Shown here: positions 23,901 through 31,669 of the stretch, piece by piece
Layout of the letters: each line of letters opens with the position of its first letter
Numbering within the stretch: the stretch's first letter is position 1
The notes under the pieces: model-generated
What the model was told of the DNA's origin: nothing
Database searches by the model: none
Seen by the model: the letters and a program-made list of their open reading frames with translations, nothing else
Program-made: the position numbers and the translations under genes
DNA from: Massilia sp. PDC64
Lineage (GTDB): Bacteria; Pseudomonadota; Gammaproteobacteria; Burkholderiales; Burkholderiaceae_D
Reading direction: 5' to 3'
Length of the DNA: 64,000 bases
NCBI RefSeq assembly: GCF_900101265.1
Contig: NZ_FMZS01000006.1
Coordinates: 62,001-126,000, forward strand

Positions 23901-23914
23901 GGTAACGTTAACTG
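23901..23914 (-). promoter_or_regulatory. LacI-type operator 8 (sugar porter promoter)
   Basis: On the minus strand CAGTTAACGTTACC; the core GTTAACGTTA-C equals the other sites with AACGTT at the centre. It is 22 bases before the sugar-porter ATG. Confidence 0.65.
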
Positions 23915-23926
23915 ACGAGAAAGGCT

Positions 23927-23959
23927 AGCCGGACTCGACACGGATGCCGCCGTCCGGCT
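23927..23959 (-). terminator. Hairpin at the 3' end of the intact HD-GYP/LuxR gene
   Basis: AGCCGGAC (23952-23959 on the minus strand) pairs with GTCCGGCT (23927-23934), a perfect 8-base stem overlapping the stop codon. Only a weak T-rich stretch (CTTTCT) follows on the minus strand, so strength is uncertain. Confidence 0.4.
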
Positions 23960-25389
23960 CAGATGAGTCCGCGTGCGAGCGCCTTGAGCGTGGCCGCGGG
24001 GCGCGAGCCCGATTCCAGTTTCTGGAAGATATTGTCGATGTGCATGCGCACGCTCGCGGGACTGATGCGCATGGCGCGGGCGGCCTCGCGGCTCGTTTCG
24101 CCCTGCGTGATGTGGCGGAGCACTTCCAGTTCCCGGTCGGACAGCAGGCGGTCGCGCACGGGCCGCGGCTTCTCCGCACCGCGCGCCGCCGCGAGGACGG
24201 CCTCGACGGCCTGGCGGTCGAAGCGTCCAGCCGCCGCCTGCGCCGTCATCAACGTGGACGCGGCCGCTTCCCCATGCGCCGGACGCCACGGGCGCGGCGA
24301 GCATAGCGAGACGAACGCGGCGGCCGCACCGAGCAGGCGTTCCTGCATGCCCAGTGCGTCGCCGCGCGCCTTGCGGAAATAGCCGGAGCCGTCGAGGCGC
24401 TCATAAATGAAAGAAGCGAGCGTGGCCTCGTTCTGGATCGCCGGAATCTGCGTGCCCGCGCGTGCCGTCCAGAACGGCACCTTGCGAACCTGGTCCCAGT
24501 CGTCGGCGTCGAGCTTGCCCGGCCGTTCCCATACGACGTTCGGAATGGCCACTTTGCCGATACCGTGCAGCAGCGCGGCCCGCACCAGCGGACTTTCTTC
24601 CAGCGCCATCATGCCGGCCAATGACGCACTGCGCCGCGCCAGCGCGGCCACGCGGCGCGAATAGCCCGTGAGCCACGGCAGTTTCAGTTCGATGACGTCG
24701 GCCACGATGGACAACGGCACGCGCCGGTCGTGACCGGCATAGTCGGCGGCGCAGGTCGGTTCTTCGAGCATGTTGAGCCAGTCCTGCGCATGCGGCGACA
24801 GTTTCTGCACGAGCGTCGCCGGGTATTTCACGCCGGCGCGTTCGCCGATCAGGCGCAGGGCGCCGTCCGTGCCGTGCGCGGGCGCGAGCACTTCCAGGTC
24901 GCCGGCGAGGCGCACATAGAACACGGCGCGCGGGATGTTCGGGGCGAACAGCACGTCCTGCATGTCGCCCCGATGGTGGCTGCCGAACAGGTGGCGCAGG
25001 CTGTTCTCGACATCCCCCGGCAACCCGAGCAGCACGGCGACGTCGCCCGCCACCTCGCACTGCATCTGCGCCAGCGGCATCACGTTGGCGAACGTGAGGC
25101 CGGCGTGGCCGGACAGCGTGCGCGTGACCATCGCGTGGCGGCCCCGGACGTCGTCGCCCAGCAGGTGTGCGAACCCGGCCGCCGTCGCCGTGCTGCCCGA
25201 CCAGCGCAGCAGCGCCACCAGTCGCGTGCTCGTGCAGGCGTCGGCACCGTCGCCGTTTTCTTCCGCCAGCCGTGCGGCGAGGCGCGCCGTGCGGATGGAG
25301 TGATCCGGCGGCAGGCCCATGGACAGGTCGCCGACCATGGCCAGCACCTGTACGGCGTCTTCGACGGTAATGGTTTCATCGGGTTGCAT
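23959..25389 (-). CDS. HD-GYP-like/LuxR fusion regulator (intact paralogue of 3376-4803)
   Basis: A 476-residue protein joining a degenerate HD-GYP region to a C-terminal LuxR/GerE helix-turn-helix (LLSDRELEVLRHITQGETS, then ASVRMHIDNIFQKLES). The HD pair reads LLHGIGK, so the metal-binding Asp is replaced by Gly as in the paralogue; the loop ERLDGSGYF is kept. The N-terminal half (about 1-200) is helical and diverged and may be a second decayed HD-like module. This suggests a sensor that controls transcription directly rather than a phosphodiesterase. ATG 25389 (MQPDETITVEDAV) is chosen because the paralogue starts at the same point; ORF extension to 25494 is not conserved. It overlaps no neighbour. 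Ligand and targets unknown. Confidence 0.8.
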   Translation of the reverse strand: MQPDETITVEDAVQVLAMVGDLSMGLPPDHSIRTARLAARLAEENGDGADACTSTRLVALLRWSGSTATAAGFAHLLGDDVRGRHAMVTRTLSGHAGLTFANVMPLAQMQCEVAGDVAVLLGLPGDVENSLRHLFGSHHRGDMQDVLFAPNIPRAVFYVRLAGDLEVLAPAHGTDGALRLIGERAGVKYPATLVQKLSPHAQDWLNMLEEPTCAADYAGHDRRVPLSIVADVIELKLPWLTGYSRRVAALARRSASLAGMMALEESPLVRAALLHGIGKVAIPNVVWERPGKLDADDWDQVRKVPFWTARAGTQIPAIQNEATLASFIYERLDGSGYFRKARGDALGMQERLLGAAAAFVSLCSPRPWRPAHGEAAASTLMTAQAAAGRFDRQAVEAVLAAARGAEKPRPVRDRLLSDRELEVLRHITQGETSREAARAMRISPASVRMHIDNIFQKLESGSRPAATLKALARGLI

Positions 25390-25465
25390 GGCACTAATGT
25401 AACGGCCATTGCCATGGCGTACAAGGCGCGCGAATTGTCGTGCGCGTTTGGCTGACGCAGGACGT

Positions 25466-25487
25466 AAAAAAGCCCGCCGGAGCGGGC
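25466..25487 (-). terminator. Terminator of the cold-shock gene
   Basis: On the minus strand GCCCGC pairs with GCGGGC (25472-25487, 4-base loop) and is followed by six T residues (25466-25471). Confidence 0.85.
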
Positions 25488-25513
25488 CCTTCATCGAGCA
25501 GACGCGCGACCGA

Positions 25514-25723
25514 TCAGATCGCGCGGATATTGCTCGCCTTGTCGCCCTTCGGGCTGGGCGCCCGTTCGAACGAGACGCGCTGGTTTTCGGTCAGGCTTTT
25601 GAAGCCGTCCGACTGGATGTCCTTGAAGTGCGCGAACAGATCGTCGCCGCCTGCGTCAGGCGCGATGAAGCCGAAGCCCTTGGAGTCGTTGAACCATTTC
25701 ACGGTGCCGGTTTGCGTAGCCAT
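25514..25723 (-). CDS. Cold-shock domain protein (CspA family)
   Basis: A 69-residue single cold-shock domain that binds single-stranded RNA or DNA as a chaperone. RNP1 appears as KGFGFI and RNP2 as [17 protein letters not shown] is the standard beginning. ATG 25723 follows AAAGG on the minus strand; the upstream extension to 25777 covers the leader and is rejected. The 229-base gap to the divergent GNAT gene would hold its 5' leader. Whether it is cold-induced cannot be read from the sequence. It has its own terminator, so it is monocistronic. Confidence 0.95.
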   Translation of the reverse strand: MATQTGTVKWFNDSKGFGFIAPDAGGDDLFAHFKDIQSDGFKSLTENQRVSFERAPSPKGDKASNIRAI

Positions 25724-25952
25724 GTAGATACCTTTTGGTGATGTTGAGAGCGGAATGCCGATGCACATCGCGAACAAGAGAGGTGTAACCGAGGGGTATC
25801 AGACAGGAATGCCCGGACGGGCGAGACGGGAAGAAACCAACAATAACGACGACTTGACGAGGTGCCCGATGAAATATACAGGGGTTGTGCCGAATCGCCT
25901 AAGCATTTCGGATTTATTTTATGGGGTGGTACGAATAACTATCTACATCGAC

Positions 25953-26471
25953 ATGCAATTGAAAATCAGACGTTACCGCCCAGGCGACCGGAAAGCCGTG
26001 CTGGCGGCCTTTCGCTCCAACGTGCCGGACCACTTTCCGGCGTCGGAAGAATCATGGCTGCGTTCCGCGCTGGACGACCCGGACGGTCCGCTGTTCGTCG
26101 TGGTGGAGGCCGGCGACATCGTCGGCTTCGGCGGCTATGAATTGTCCGAGTTCTACGATCTCGGCACGCTCGTGTTCGGCCTGGTCCGGGCCGACCGCCA
26201 CGGCACGGGCATCGGCCGCGCGCTGCTGGCCTATCGCCTGCTGCACATGGCCGGACGCAAGCTGCGGCCCCGCTATGTGACGGTCGATACGCATCCGCAC
26301 ACGGCCGGCTTTTTCCGACGTTGTGGCTTCGTCGAGATTGCCCGCTGGCCCGGCGGCTACCGTTCGGGGCGGGACCGTGTCGACCTGCGCTTCGATCTCA
26401 CGGACGAGGCCGTGGCTGCCTTGCGCGCGCATGGGTGGCGGGAGGCGTTTGCGCGCGACGCTGCCGCCTGA
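25953..26471 (+). CDS. GNAT-family N-acetyltransferase
   Basis: A 172-residue GNAT fold protein that would transfer an acetyl group from acetyl-CoA to an unknown amine. The CoA-binding motif A appears as VRADRHGTGIGRALL, and the late motif HTAGFFRRCGFVEIARW is typical. ATG 25953 (MQLKIRRYRPGDR) puts the first beta-strand at the N-terminus; longer starts at 25869 or 25755 would add unconserved residues. No clear ribosome-binding site precedes it. Its whole length from 26052 is covered on the other strand by the open frame of the DUF3857 gene, see 26052-28250. Confidence 0.85.
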   Translation: MQLKIRRYRPGDRKAVLAAFRSNVPDHFPASEESWLRSALDDPDGPLFVVVEAGDIVGFGGYELSEFYDLGTLVFGLVRADRHGTGIGRALLAYRLLHMAGRKLRPRYVTVDTHPHTAGFFRRCGFVEIARWPGGYRSGRDRVDLRFDLTDEAVAALRAHGWREAFARDAAA

Positions 26472-28250
26472 ACGTTCGGGCGTCGATTCATCCGTCGCCA
26501 CGGTGATGCGGCTGCGCAGGTCGCGCCGGATGCGTTCCAGCGCCGGCTGCATGGCGCGATTGTCTTCCGGTGTGCAGGTGGCGCGGCCGTGGCGGAAGGT
26601 CAGGCGGCGCTTGACCAGGACGCCGTCGTTCGCGCGTGCATAGCTCGCACGATAAAAGATGCCGCCGGTAATCACGCTGGCCGACGCCGGCAGCGATGCG
26701 GCGTGCACGCCCTGCGGCAGGCGCAGGCGGATCTCGTCCTCGGCATCGATGGCCGGGCAGACGAAGTCGTGGCGGCGCTCGCGCTCCTGTGTCAGGCCTG
26801 CCACGGCGGCGTCCACGGTGCTCCAGGCGGGGTGGCTTGTTGCCAGTGTCCGGCCGGTGCGCAATCCGCCGATCTCGTCGGTGCCGGACAGCGTCAACGT
26901 GTCGTCGTCGCCGTGTTTCACATCGCGCAGGTTGGGCCTTGCGGCACGCTCGCGCTCGACCGGGGCAACATCGCGCGCCATCATGCGCAAGGGTTCGGCC
27001 AGCGCGCCGGACATGGTCCGGTCCACGTTGAAGCTGATATGCCCGTCGCGATCGACGTCGACCGTGGCCACCCCGCGGACCTTCTGCGGCTGCAGCACGG
27101 GCGTCATCGCGAACGTGCCGCTCCTGAGCAGCAACACGGGCTTGCCCAGCAGGGCGGGCGGCAAATAGCCGGCCTGGACGGAGGCCGCCGCCGGGTCGAC
27201 GAACAGGTCCAGTGCCGGCACGTACACCATCACGTGGTCGAGGACGGCCAGCACGGGCACGGCCGGCAGCTGATAGGCGTTGCCGCCGTTGACGAGGGCC
27301 GGCATGCTGTCGATGCCGACGGCCGCCAGCATCGACTGCAGCAGCATGGCATGGTCCTTGTCGCCGCCGCGGCGCGTGTCGAACACCGTGCTGGCCGGAT
27401 GGGGCGTGTCGCCGTCCATGTGGCGGATGTGTTGCCGGACCCAGTCGGACAGGGCCAGCACGCGGGCGCGCATGTCGGGTAATTCGTCAGCCAGCCGGTG
27501 CGCCAGCGTCGCGATGGCGGGTGAGGGCAGGGCCTTGCCGGCGGCGGCGTCGCGCATGGCGGCAGCGAGTGCCGGGTAGTCGGCGCAGGTCGACACGGCC
27601 AGGCGGTGGCCATCGTCCACCACGCTGACGGCCCCGGCCTCGATGCGCCCATCGGCCCCGTTCACGTAGCGCCACTGGTAGCGCCGCCGGCCCGGGGGAC
27701 TGTCGGCCGGCACGGGCACGAAGCCGACGGCGTCCGCATGCAGCGGCAGGGCAGCCGGCATGTCGTAGATCAGCGTGGTGTTCCTGTGGAAGTGAAACGG
27801 CATGACGGCCACGTCGTCGAAGTGGCCGCGCAACGGGGGCGTGCGGCGATGGATGACGTAGTGCAAGATCAGCTGGTCGCCCAACGCCGCATCGGGGAAC
27901 ACGACGGTTCTGGTGGACGCGTCATGCCGGTCCTGGATGCCGTTTGGCGGCACGGGAATGCGCTGCCCGCCGGGCTTTTGTATGTGCGCCTCCACCGATG
28001 CGAGGTCGTCCAGCGCCCTGTCGTAACGGATGGCGAACCGGCCCTGGTCCCGCAACGCGTGCGGCCCGGCGATGGTGCGCACGTCGTCCACCGTGAGCCG
28101 GTACGTGCCGTCCGGCTCGACGACGTAGTGCCGCACGTGGCGTTCGACGATGATGGAAGAATCGATGCCCGTGCCGGCCCGCGCATGGCCGAACGGCGCC
28201 AGCAGCGTGACGATCGTCAGCATTAGCAGGGCACAATATCTACTAATCAT
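26052..28250 (-). CDS. DUF3857/transglutaminase-like secreted protein, catalytic Cys absent
   Basis: The frame codes for up to 732 residues with a signal peptide (MISRYCALLMLTIVTLLAP, cleavage near HARA). A DUF3857 beta domain is followed by a transglutaminase-like core (about 260-370): the block normally GDCKDKA reads GGDKDHA, so the nucleophilic Cys is missing, while the His (DHVMVYVP) and Asp (LFVDPAA) positions remain. It is therefore probably not a protease or transglutaminase. The conserved protein should end near 26470, but no stop occurs there, and about 140 further residues are read antisense to the GNAT gene; this tail has no recognisable domain. Either a stop codon was lost or the two genes truly overlap by 420 bases. 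Confidence 0.7.
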   Translation of the reverse strand: MISRYCALLMLTIVTLLAPFGHARAGTGIDSSIIVERHVRHYVVEPDGTYRLTVDDVRTIAGPHALRDQGRFAIRYDRALDDLASVEAHIQKPGGQRIPVPPNGIQDRHDASTRTVVFPDAALGDQLILHYVIHRRTPPLRGHFDDVAVMPFHFHRNTTLIYDMPAALPLHADAVGFVPVPADSPPGRRRYQWRYVNGADGRIEAGAVSVVDDGHRLAVSTCADYPALAAAMRDAAAGKALPSPAIATLAHRLADELPDMRARVLALSDWVRQHIRHMDGDTPHPASTVFDTRRGGDKDHAMLLQSMLAAVGIDSMPALVNGGNAYQLPAVPVLAVLDHVMVYVPALDLFVDPAAASVQAGYLPPALLGKPVLLLRSGTFAMTPVLQPQKVRGVATVDVDRDGHISFNVDRTMSGALAEPLRMMARDVAPVERERAARPNLRDVKHGDDDTLTLSGTDEIGGLRTGRTLATSHPAWSTVDAAVAGLTQERERRHDFVCPAIDAEDEIRLRLPQGVHAASLPASASVITGGIFYRASYARANDGVLVKRRLTFRHGRATCTPEDNRAMQPALERIRRDLRSRITVATDESTPERSGGSVARKRLPPPMRAQGSHGLVREIEAQVDTVPPRTVAAGPAGNLDEATTSEKAGRVRMRIDRHIAGPQLASGHVQQAIGQQRAADARAVAVGPDQAEHERAEIVELGQFIAAEADDVAGLHHDEQRTVRVVQRGTQP

Positions 28251-28345
28251 GCGGGCTCCAGGCATGTCGACCGGACCATGGTACGGAGGGCGACTGGTTG
28301 ACCCTTGAGCCTACGCAATCGTGCTCTTCCTGCGATAATTTCGGG

Positions 28346-29443
28346 ATGACTGCACTGACTTTCCACGCGGGCCCGCTGGCCCTGGCCCGGATCCGCACGC
28401 ACGGCTTGCGCGCGGAAGACATTGCCGTCGTGCCCGCCGCGGCCGGCGGACCGAAGGGCCTCGTGTTCCGCGCCCTCGACCAGTGGGTGTTCGGCGACTG
28501 GTTCCCGCGTGCGCCGCGCGAGCGCGTGCTGATCGGTTCGTCGATCGGTGCCTGGCGCATGGCGGCCGCCTGTCAGCGCGATCCGGTGCAAGCGTTCGCG
28601 CGCCTGGGCGAGCTCTACAGCGGCCAGCGCTACACGAGCACGAAGCCGTCGCAGGAACAGATCGATGCCGTCGTGCAGGGCCTGCTGAACGAATTCGTGC
28701 GCGGCCACGAGGACGACATCGTCAACCACCCGCACCACCGCCTGCACGTCCTGACGGTGCGCGGCAAGCGTTCCCTCGCGGCGCCCGGCCACCGTCACGC
28801 CGAGATGCGCGGGTTCGCCGCGGCGGCGCTGCACAACCTCTTTTCGCGCGACAAGCTGGCGCACCTGATGGACCGCGTCGTGCTCGGCGACCGCCGCGCG
28901 CACGCGTCCTGGCTGCGCGACCGCTTCGACAGCTTCGCCACGCATTTCTCGCCGCTCACGCCGGACAATCTCGCGGCCGGCCTGCTGGCCTCGGGCACGT
29001 TGCCCATGCTGATGAAGCCCGTGCGCGACATCGCCGGCGCGCCGCCCGGCCACTACTGGGACGGCGGCATCATCGACTACAACCTGGCGCTGCCGTACGC
29101 CCGCGTGGCGGATCAGGCACCCGGTGACATTGTGCTGTATCCCCATTTCTCCGAGCACATCGTGCCGGGCTGGCTGGACAAGGCGCTGCCGTGGCGCCGC
29201 GCCGCCCGCGGGCCGAATCGCGGCTGGCTGGACAATGTGCTGATCGTGGCGCCGAGCCATGAGTTTTTGGCAAAAATGCCGCGCGGAAAAATCATCGACC
29301 GCAGCGATTTCAAGTTTTATGGGCTCGATCACGATGCCCGCATCCGTGCGTGGCGCCAGGCGATGGACGAGGGCGAACGGCTGCGGGATGCCTTCACAGC
29401 ATTTGTGAACAAGCCGGATATTGCGCGGATTCGTCCGCTTTAA
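28346..29443 (+). CDS. Patatin-like phospholipase
   Basis: A 365-residue patatin-family lipid acyl hydrolase. The oxyanion loop AGGPKG (33-38), the nucleophile elbow GSSIG (64-68, Ser66) and the second catalytic element DGG (in YWDGGIIDYN) make up the Ser-Asp dyad. No signal peptide is visible, so it is probably cytoplasmic. ATG 28346 is used because the upstream part of the frame (from 28298) lies in the short divergent promoter region. It stands alone, divergent from the DUF3857 gene and 85 bases before ychF. Confidence 0.85.
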   Translation: MTALTFHAGPLALARIRTHGLRAEDIAVVPAAAGGPKGLVFRALDQWVFGDWFPRAPRERVLIGSSIGAWRMAAACQRDPVQAFARLGELYSGQRYTSTKPSQEQIDAVVQGLLNEFVRGHEDDIVNHPHHRLHVLTVRGKRSLAAPGHRHAEMRGFAAAALHNLFSRDKLAHLMDRVVLGDRRAHASWLRDRFDSFATHFSPLTPDNLAAGLLASGTLPMLMKPVRDIAGAPPGHYWDGGIIDYNLALPYARVADQAPGDIVLYPHFSEHIVPGWLDKALPWRRAARGPNRGWLDNVLIVAPSHEFLAKMPRGKIIDRSDFKFYGLDHDARIRAWRQAMDEGERLRDAFTAFVNKPDIARIRPL

Positions 29444-29528
29444 GCGACGTAAACGGGCTTGTTTGCGGTCTTTGCAGGCAAGCGGAGGTACAATACGAGG
29501 TTTCGTAATTCGACCCTGAAAGCTTCCC

Positions 29529-30620
29529 ATGAGTCTCAAATGCGGCATCGTCGGCCTGCCCAACGTCGGCAAGTCCACCCTGTTCAACGCCCTGACCAAG
29601 GCCGGCATCCCGGCTGAAAACTATCCGTTCTGCACCATCGAGCCGAACGTCGGCGTCGTCGAGGTGCCGGATCCGCGCATCGACCAGCTGGCCGCCATCG
29701 TCAAGCCGGAGCGCGTCGTCAAGGCCATCGTCGAATTCGTCGACATCGCGGGCCTCGTGGCCGGCGCGTCGAAGGGCGAAGGCCTTGGCAACCAGTTCCT
29801 GTCGCATATCCGCGAGACGGACGCCATCGTCAACGTCGTGCGTTGCTTCGAAGATCCGAACGTCGTCCACGTGGCCGGCAAGGTCAGCCCGATCGATGAC
29901 ATCGAAGTCATCCAGACCGAACTGGCGCTGGCCGACATGAGCACCGCCGAGAAAGTCCTGCACCGCGAGCAGAAGAAGGCGCGCGCCGGCGACAAGGACG
30001 CGATCAAGCTGTGCGCGATCATCGAAAAGCTGCTGCCGCACCTGAACGAAGGCCAGCCCGTGCGCACGCTGGGCCTGGATGCCGACCAGCTGGAACTGAT
30101 CAAGCCGATGTGCCTGATCACGGCGAAGCCGGCAATGTTCGTCGCGAACGTGTCGGAAAGCGGTTTCAAGGACAACCCGCTGCTGGACCAGCTGACCGAA
30201 TTCGCCAACAAGCAGAACGCGCCGATCGTCGCGATCTCCGCCGCCATCGAATCGGAAATCGCCAACCTGGACGATGCCGACAAGCAGGAATTCCTGGCCG
30301 ACCTCGGCATGGAAGAGCCGGGCCTCGACCGCCTGATCCGCGCCGCCTTCAAGCTGCTGGGCCTGCAGACCTATTTCACGGCCGGCGTGAAGGAAGTGCG
30401 CGCCTGGACGGTCCCCATCGGCGCCACCGCCCCGCAGGCGGCCGGTGTGATCCACACGGACTTCGAACGCGGCTTCATCCGCGCGCAGACCATTTCTTTC
30501 GAGGACTACATCACCTACAAGGGTGAAGCGGGCGCCAAGGAAGCGGGCAAGATGCGGGCGGAAGGCAAGGAATACATCGTCAAGGATGGGGATGTGTTGA
30601 ACTTCCTGTTCAACGTGTAA
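29529..30620 (+). CDS. ychF: Ribosome-binding ATPase/GTPase YchF
   Basis: A 363-residue Obg-related P-loop NTPase that binds ribosomes and usually prefers ATP. The G1 motif GLPNVGKST is at 9-17, and the switch/G3 segment [18 protein letters not shown] is characteristic of YchF. The C-terminal TGS domain ends in [19 protein letters not shown] (split here as [11 protein letters not shown] and VLNFLFNV). Length and ends match the family fully. In many proteobacteria it lies next to pth; here it marks the right edge of the region inserted after pth. Confidence 0.97.
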   Translation: MSLKCGIVGLPNVGKSTLFNALTKAGIPAENYPFCTIEPNVGVVEVPDPRIDQLAAIVKPERVVKAIVEFVDIAGLVAGASKGEGLGNQFLSHIRETDAIVNVVRCFEDPNVVHVAGKVSPIDDIEVIQTELALADMSTAEKVLHREQKKARAGDKDAIKLCAIIEKLLPHLNEGQPVRTLGLDADQLELIKPMCLITAKPAMFVANVSESGFKDNPLLDQLTEFANKQNAPIVAISAAIESEIANLDDADKQEFLADLGMEEPGLDRLIRAAFKLLGLQTYFTAGVKEVRAWTVPIGATAPQAAGVIHTDFERGFIRAQTISFEDYITYKGEAGAKEAGKMRAEGKEYIVKDGDVLNFLFNV

Positions 30621-30648
30621 GCATCGGATCGGATTCCGATTGATGACG

Positions 30649-30677
30649 AAAGCCCCGGCTTGCCGGGGCTTTGTTTT
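30649..30677 (+). terminator. Terminator after ychF
   Basis: AAAGCCCCGG (30649-30658) pairs with CCGGGGCTTT (30663-30672) around CTTG, followed by GTTTT. The flanking A residues allow it to serve the convergent minus-strand gene (stop at 30676) as well. Confidence 0.9.
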
Positions 30678-31230
30678 ATCCGCTCGAGTCCGAGCAGATC
30701 GTTTTCAGCCAGTCGAGCTCCGCTGCCCGTAGCGTCACCTCGGCGGCGTGGCCATCGACAACGATGGCGACTGCGCTCTTGCTTTTGTTCGTGAACGCCA
30801 GCACCGGGCCGAAAGGTTCGCCAATCGCGGTATCGCGGACGTCGATGACGCCCAGTTGCACGGGGAACTCTCGTTCGCGTTGTTCGAGCGAGAGGCCGCG
30901 TCTTGCGCTCAGTTCTGCCAGGTCACCAAGATGACCATCCATGTCCGCCGACGCACGGCACCGCTGCGCCGGTCTGTCATCCGCGAACGTGGACAGGACT
31001 TCGAATGGCGCGCCCGGAGCGGACCGCTGCGCCGTGGTCGTGCCATCTGGAGTCGCATAGGCCAGCGACATCACGGCATCCGGAAGATAACTCGCCAGCG
31101 TGGCGCCTGCTCGGACATCCACATGGGCCGGCGCCGACGCCCGACTCGCCAGCGCAGCGCCTACGGCCAGCCCTGCTGCGAACAGTGCCGTGCCGAAGAT
31201 CAGGGAGCGAGAACCAGGCCGAGATTGCAT
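30676..31230 (-). CDS. Membrane-anchored hypothetical protein next to the L,D-transpeptidase-like gene
   Basis: A 184-residue protein that I do not recognise. A hydrophobic helix (SLIFGTALFAAGLAVGAALA, residues about 9-28) is either a signal anchor or a signal peptide, leaving about 150 residues outside the cytoplasm. The ATG at 31230 overlaps the TGA of the upstream transpeptidase-like gene (TGATG), so the two are coupled. One possible role is an immunity or partner protein for that enzyme in the periplasm; this rests on context only. It ends at the bidirectional ychF terminator. Confidence 0.6.
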   Translation of the reverse strand: MQSRPGSRSLIFGTALFAAGLAVGAALASRASAPAHVDVRAGATLASYLPDAVMSLAYATPDGTTTAQRSAPGAPFEVLSTFADDRPAQRCRASADMDGHLGDLAELSARRGLSLEQREREFPVQLGVIDVRDTAIGEPFGPVLAFTNKSKSAVAIVVDGHAAEVTLRAAELDWLKTICSDSSG

Positions 31231-31577
31231 CAGAACATCTCCACGACGGTGCCGAGTGGCGCCCATTCGAACAATGCGCGCGCGTCGTCTTCGCACAGGC
31301 GCACGCAGCCGTGAGATCCGAACCACTCGGTGACCCTGCCGCGGAATGTCCGGATGACAGTGAGCGGCACGGCGCCATGATACTGGTGCAGCGCGTTGCC
31401 GTCGGCGGTGAGCTTCGGAATCGTCTTGCCGCACGTGCAGGTCTGCGCCAGCATTGGCGATGCCAGGTCAACGAGCTTGCTGATGCTGATTACGCTGAGC
31501 TCGGCGCGCTCGGCGGTATGTCCGCCGCCCGTCGATGCGGTCGCGCTTTTCGGCTGTTTGATGTTCCAGTGCACCAT
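31230..31577 (-). CDS. Small YkuD-type L,D-transpeptidase-like protein without signal peptide
   Basis: A 115-residue protein whose second half has the L,D-transpeptidase active-site block: ALHQYHG (His), then SHGCVRL with the catalytic Cys91, then DDARALFEWAPLGTVVEM. The front part of a normal YkuD domain (the STG...TPTG strands) is not recognisable, and no signal peptide is present. It may be a truncated YkuD gene or a compact enzyme that reaches the periplasm by another route, such as the Tlde1-like effectors. ATG 31577 is the first ATG after the hairpin that follows the GMC gene; the open frame extends upstream but is antiphase to GMC. The stop overlaps the next start. Confidence 0.55.
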   Translation of the reverse strand: MVHWNIKQPKSATASTGGGHTAERAELSVISISKLVDLASPMLAQTCTCGKTIPKLTADGNALHQYHGAVPLTVIRTFRGRVTEWFGSHGCVRLCEDDARALFEWAPLGTVVEMF

Positions 31578-31635
31578 CGTGCACTCGATCCAGCCCTGAT
31601 GTTTGCTGTCGGCACCATGAACGTCATCAAGGCCG

Positions 31636-31663
31636 GGGCGCCTCGGCCAGACGAGGCGCCCCG
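31636..31663 (-). terminator. Hairpin after the GMC oxidoreductase gene
   Basis: GGGGCGCCTCG (31653-31663 on the minus strand) pairs with CGAGGCGCCCC (31636-31646) with a 6-base loop. No T-run follows, but the 11-base GC stem right after the stop at 31670 points to a transcript end or a barrier separating the GMC operon from the transpeptidase-like pair. Confidence 0.5.
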
Positions 31664-31669
31664 CCGCCG

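Noticed and set aside
28305..28339. TTGAGC with GATAAT as a promoter for the patatin gene
   Set aside because: The spacer is 23 bases, too long for a sigma-70 promoter.
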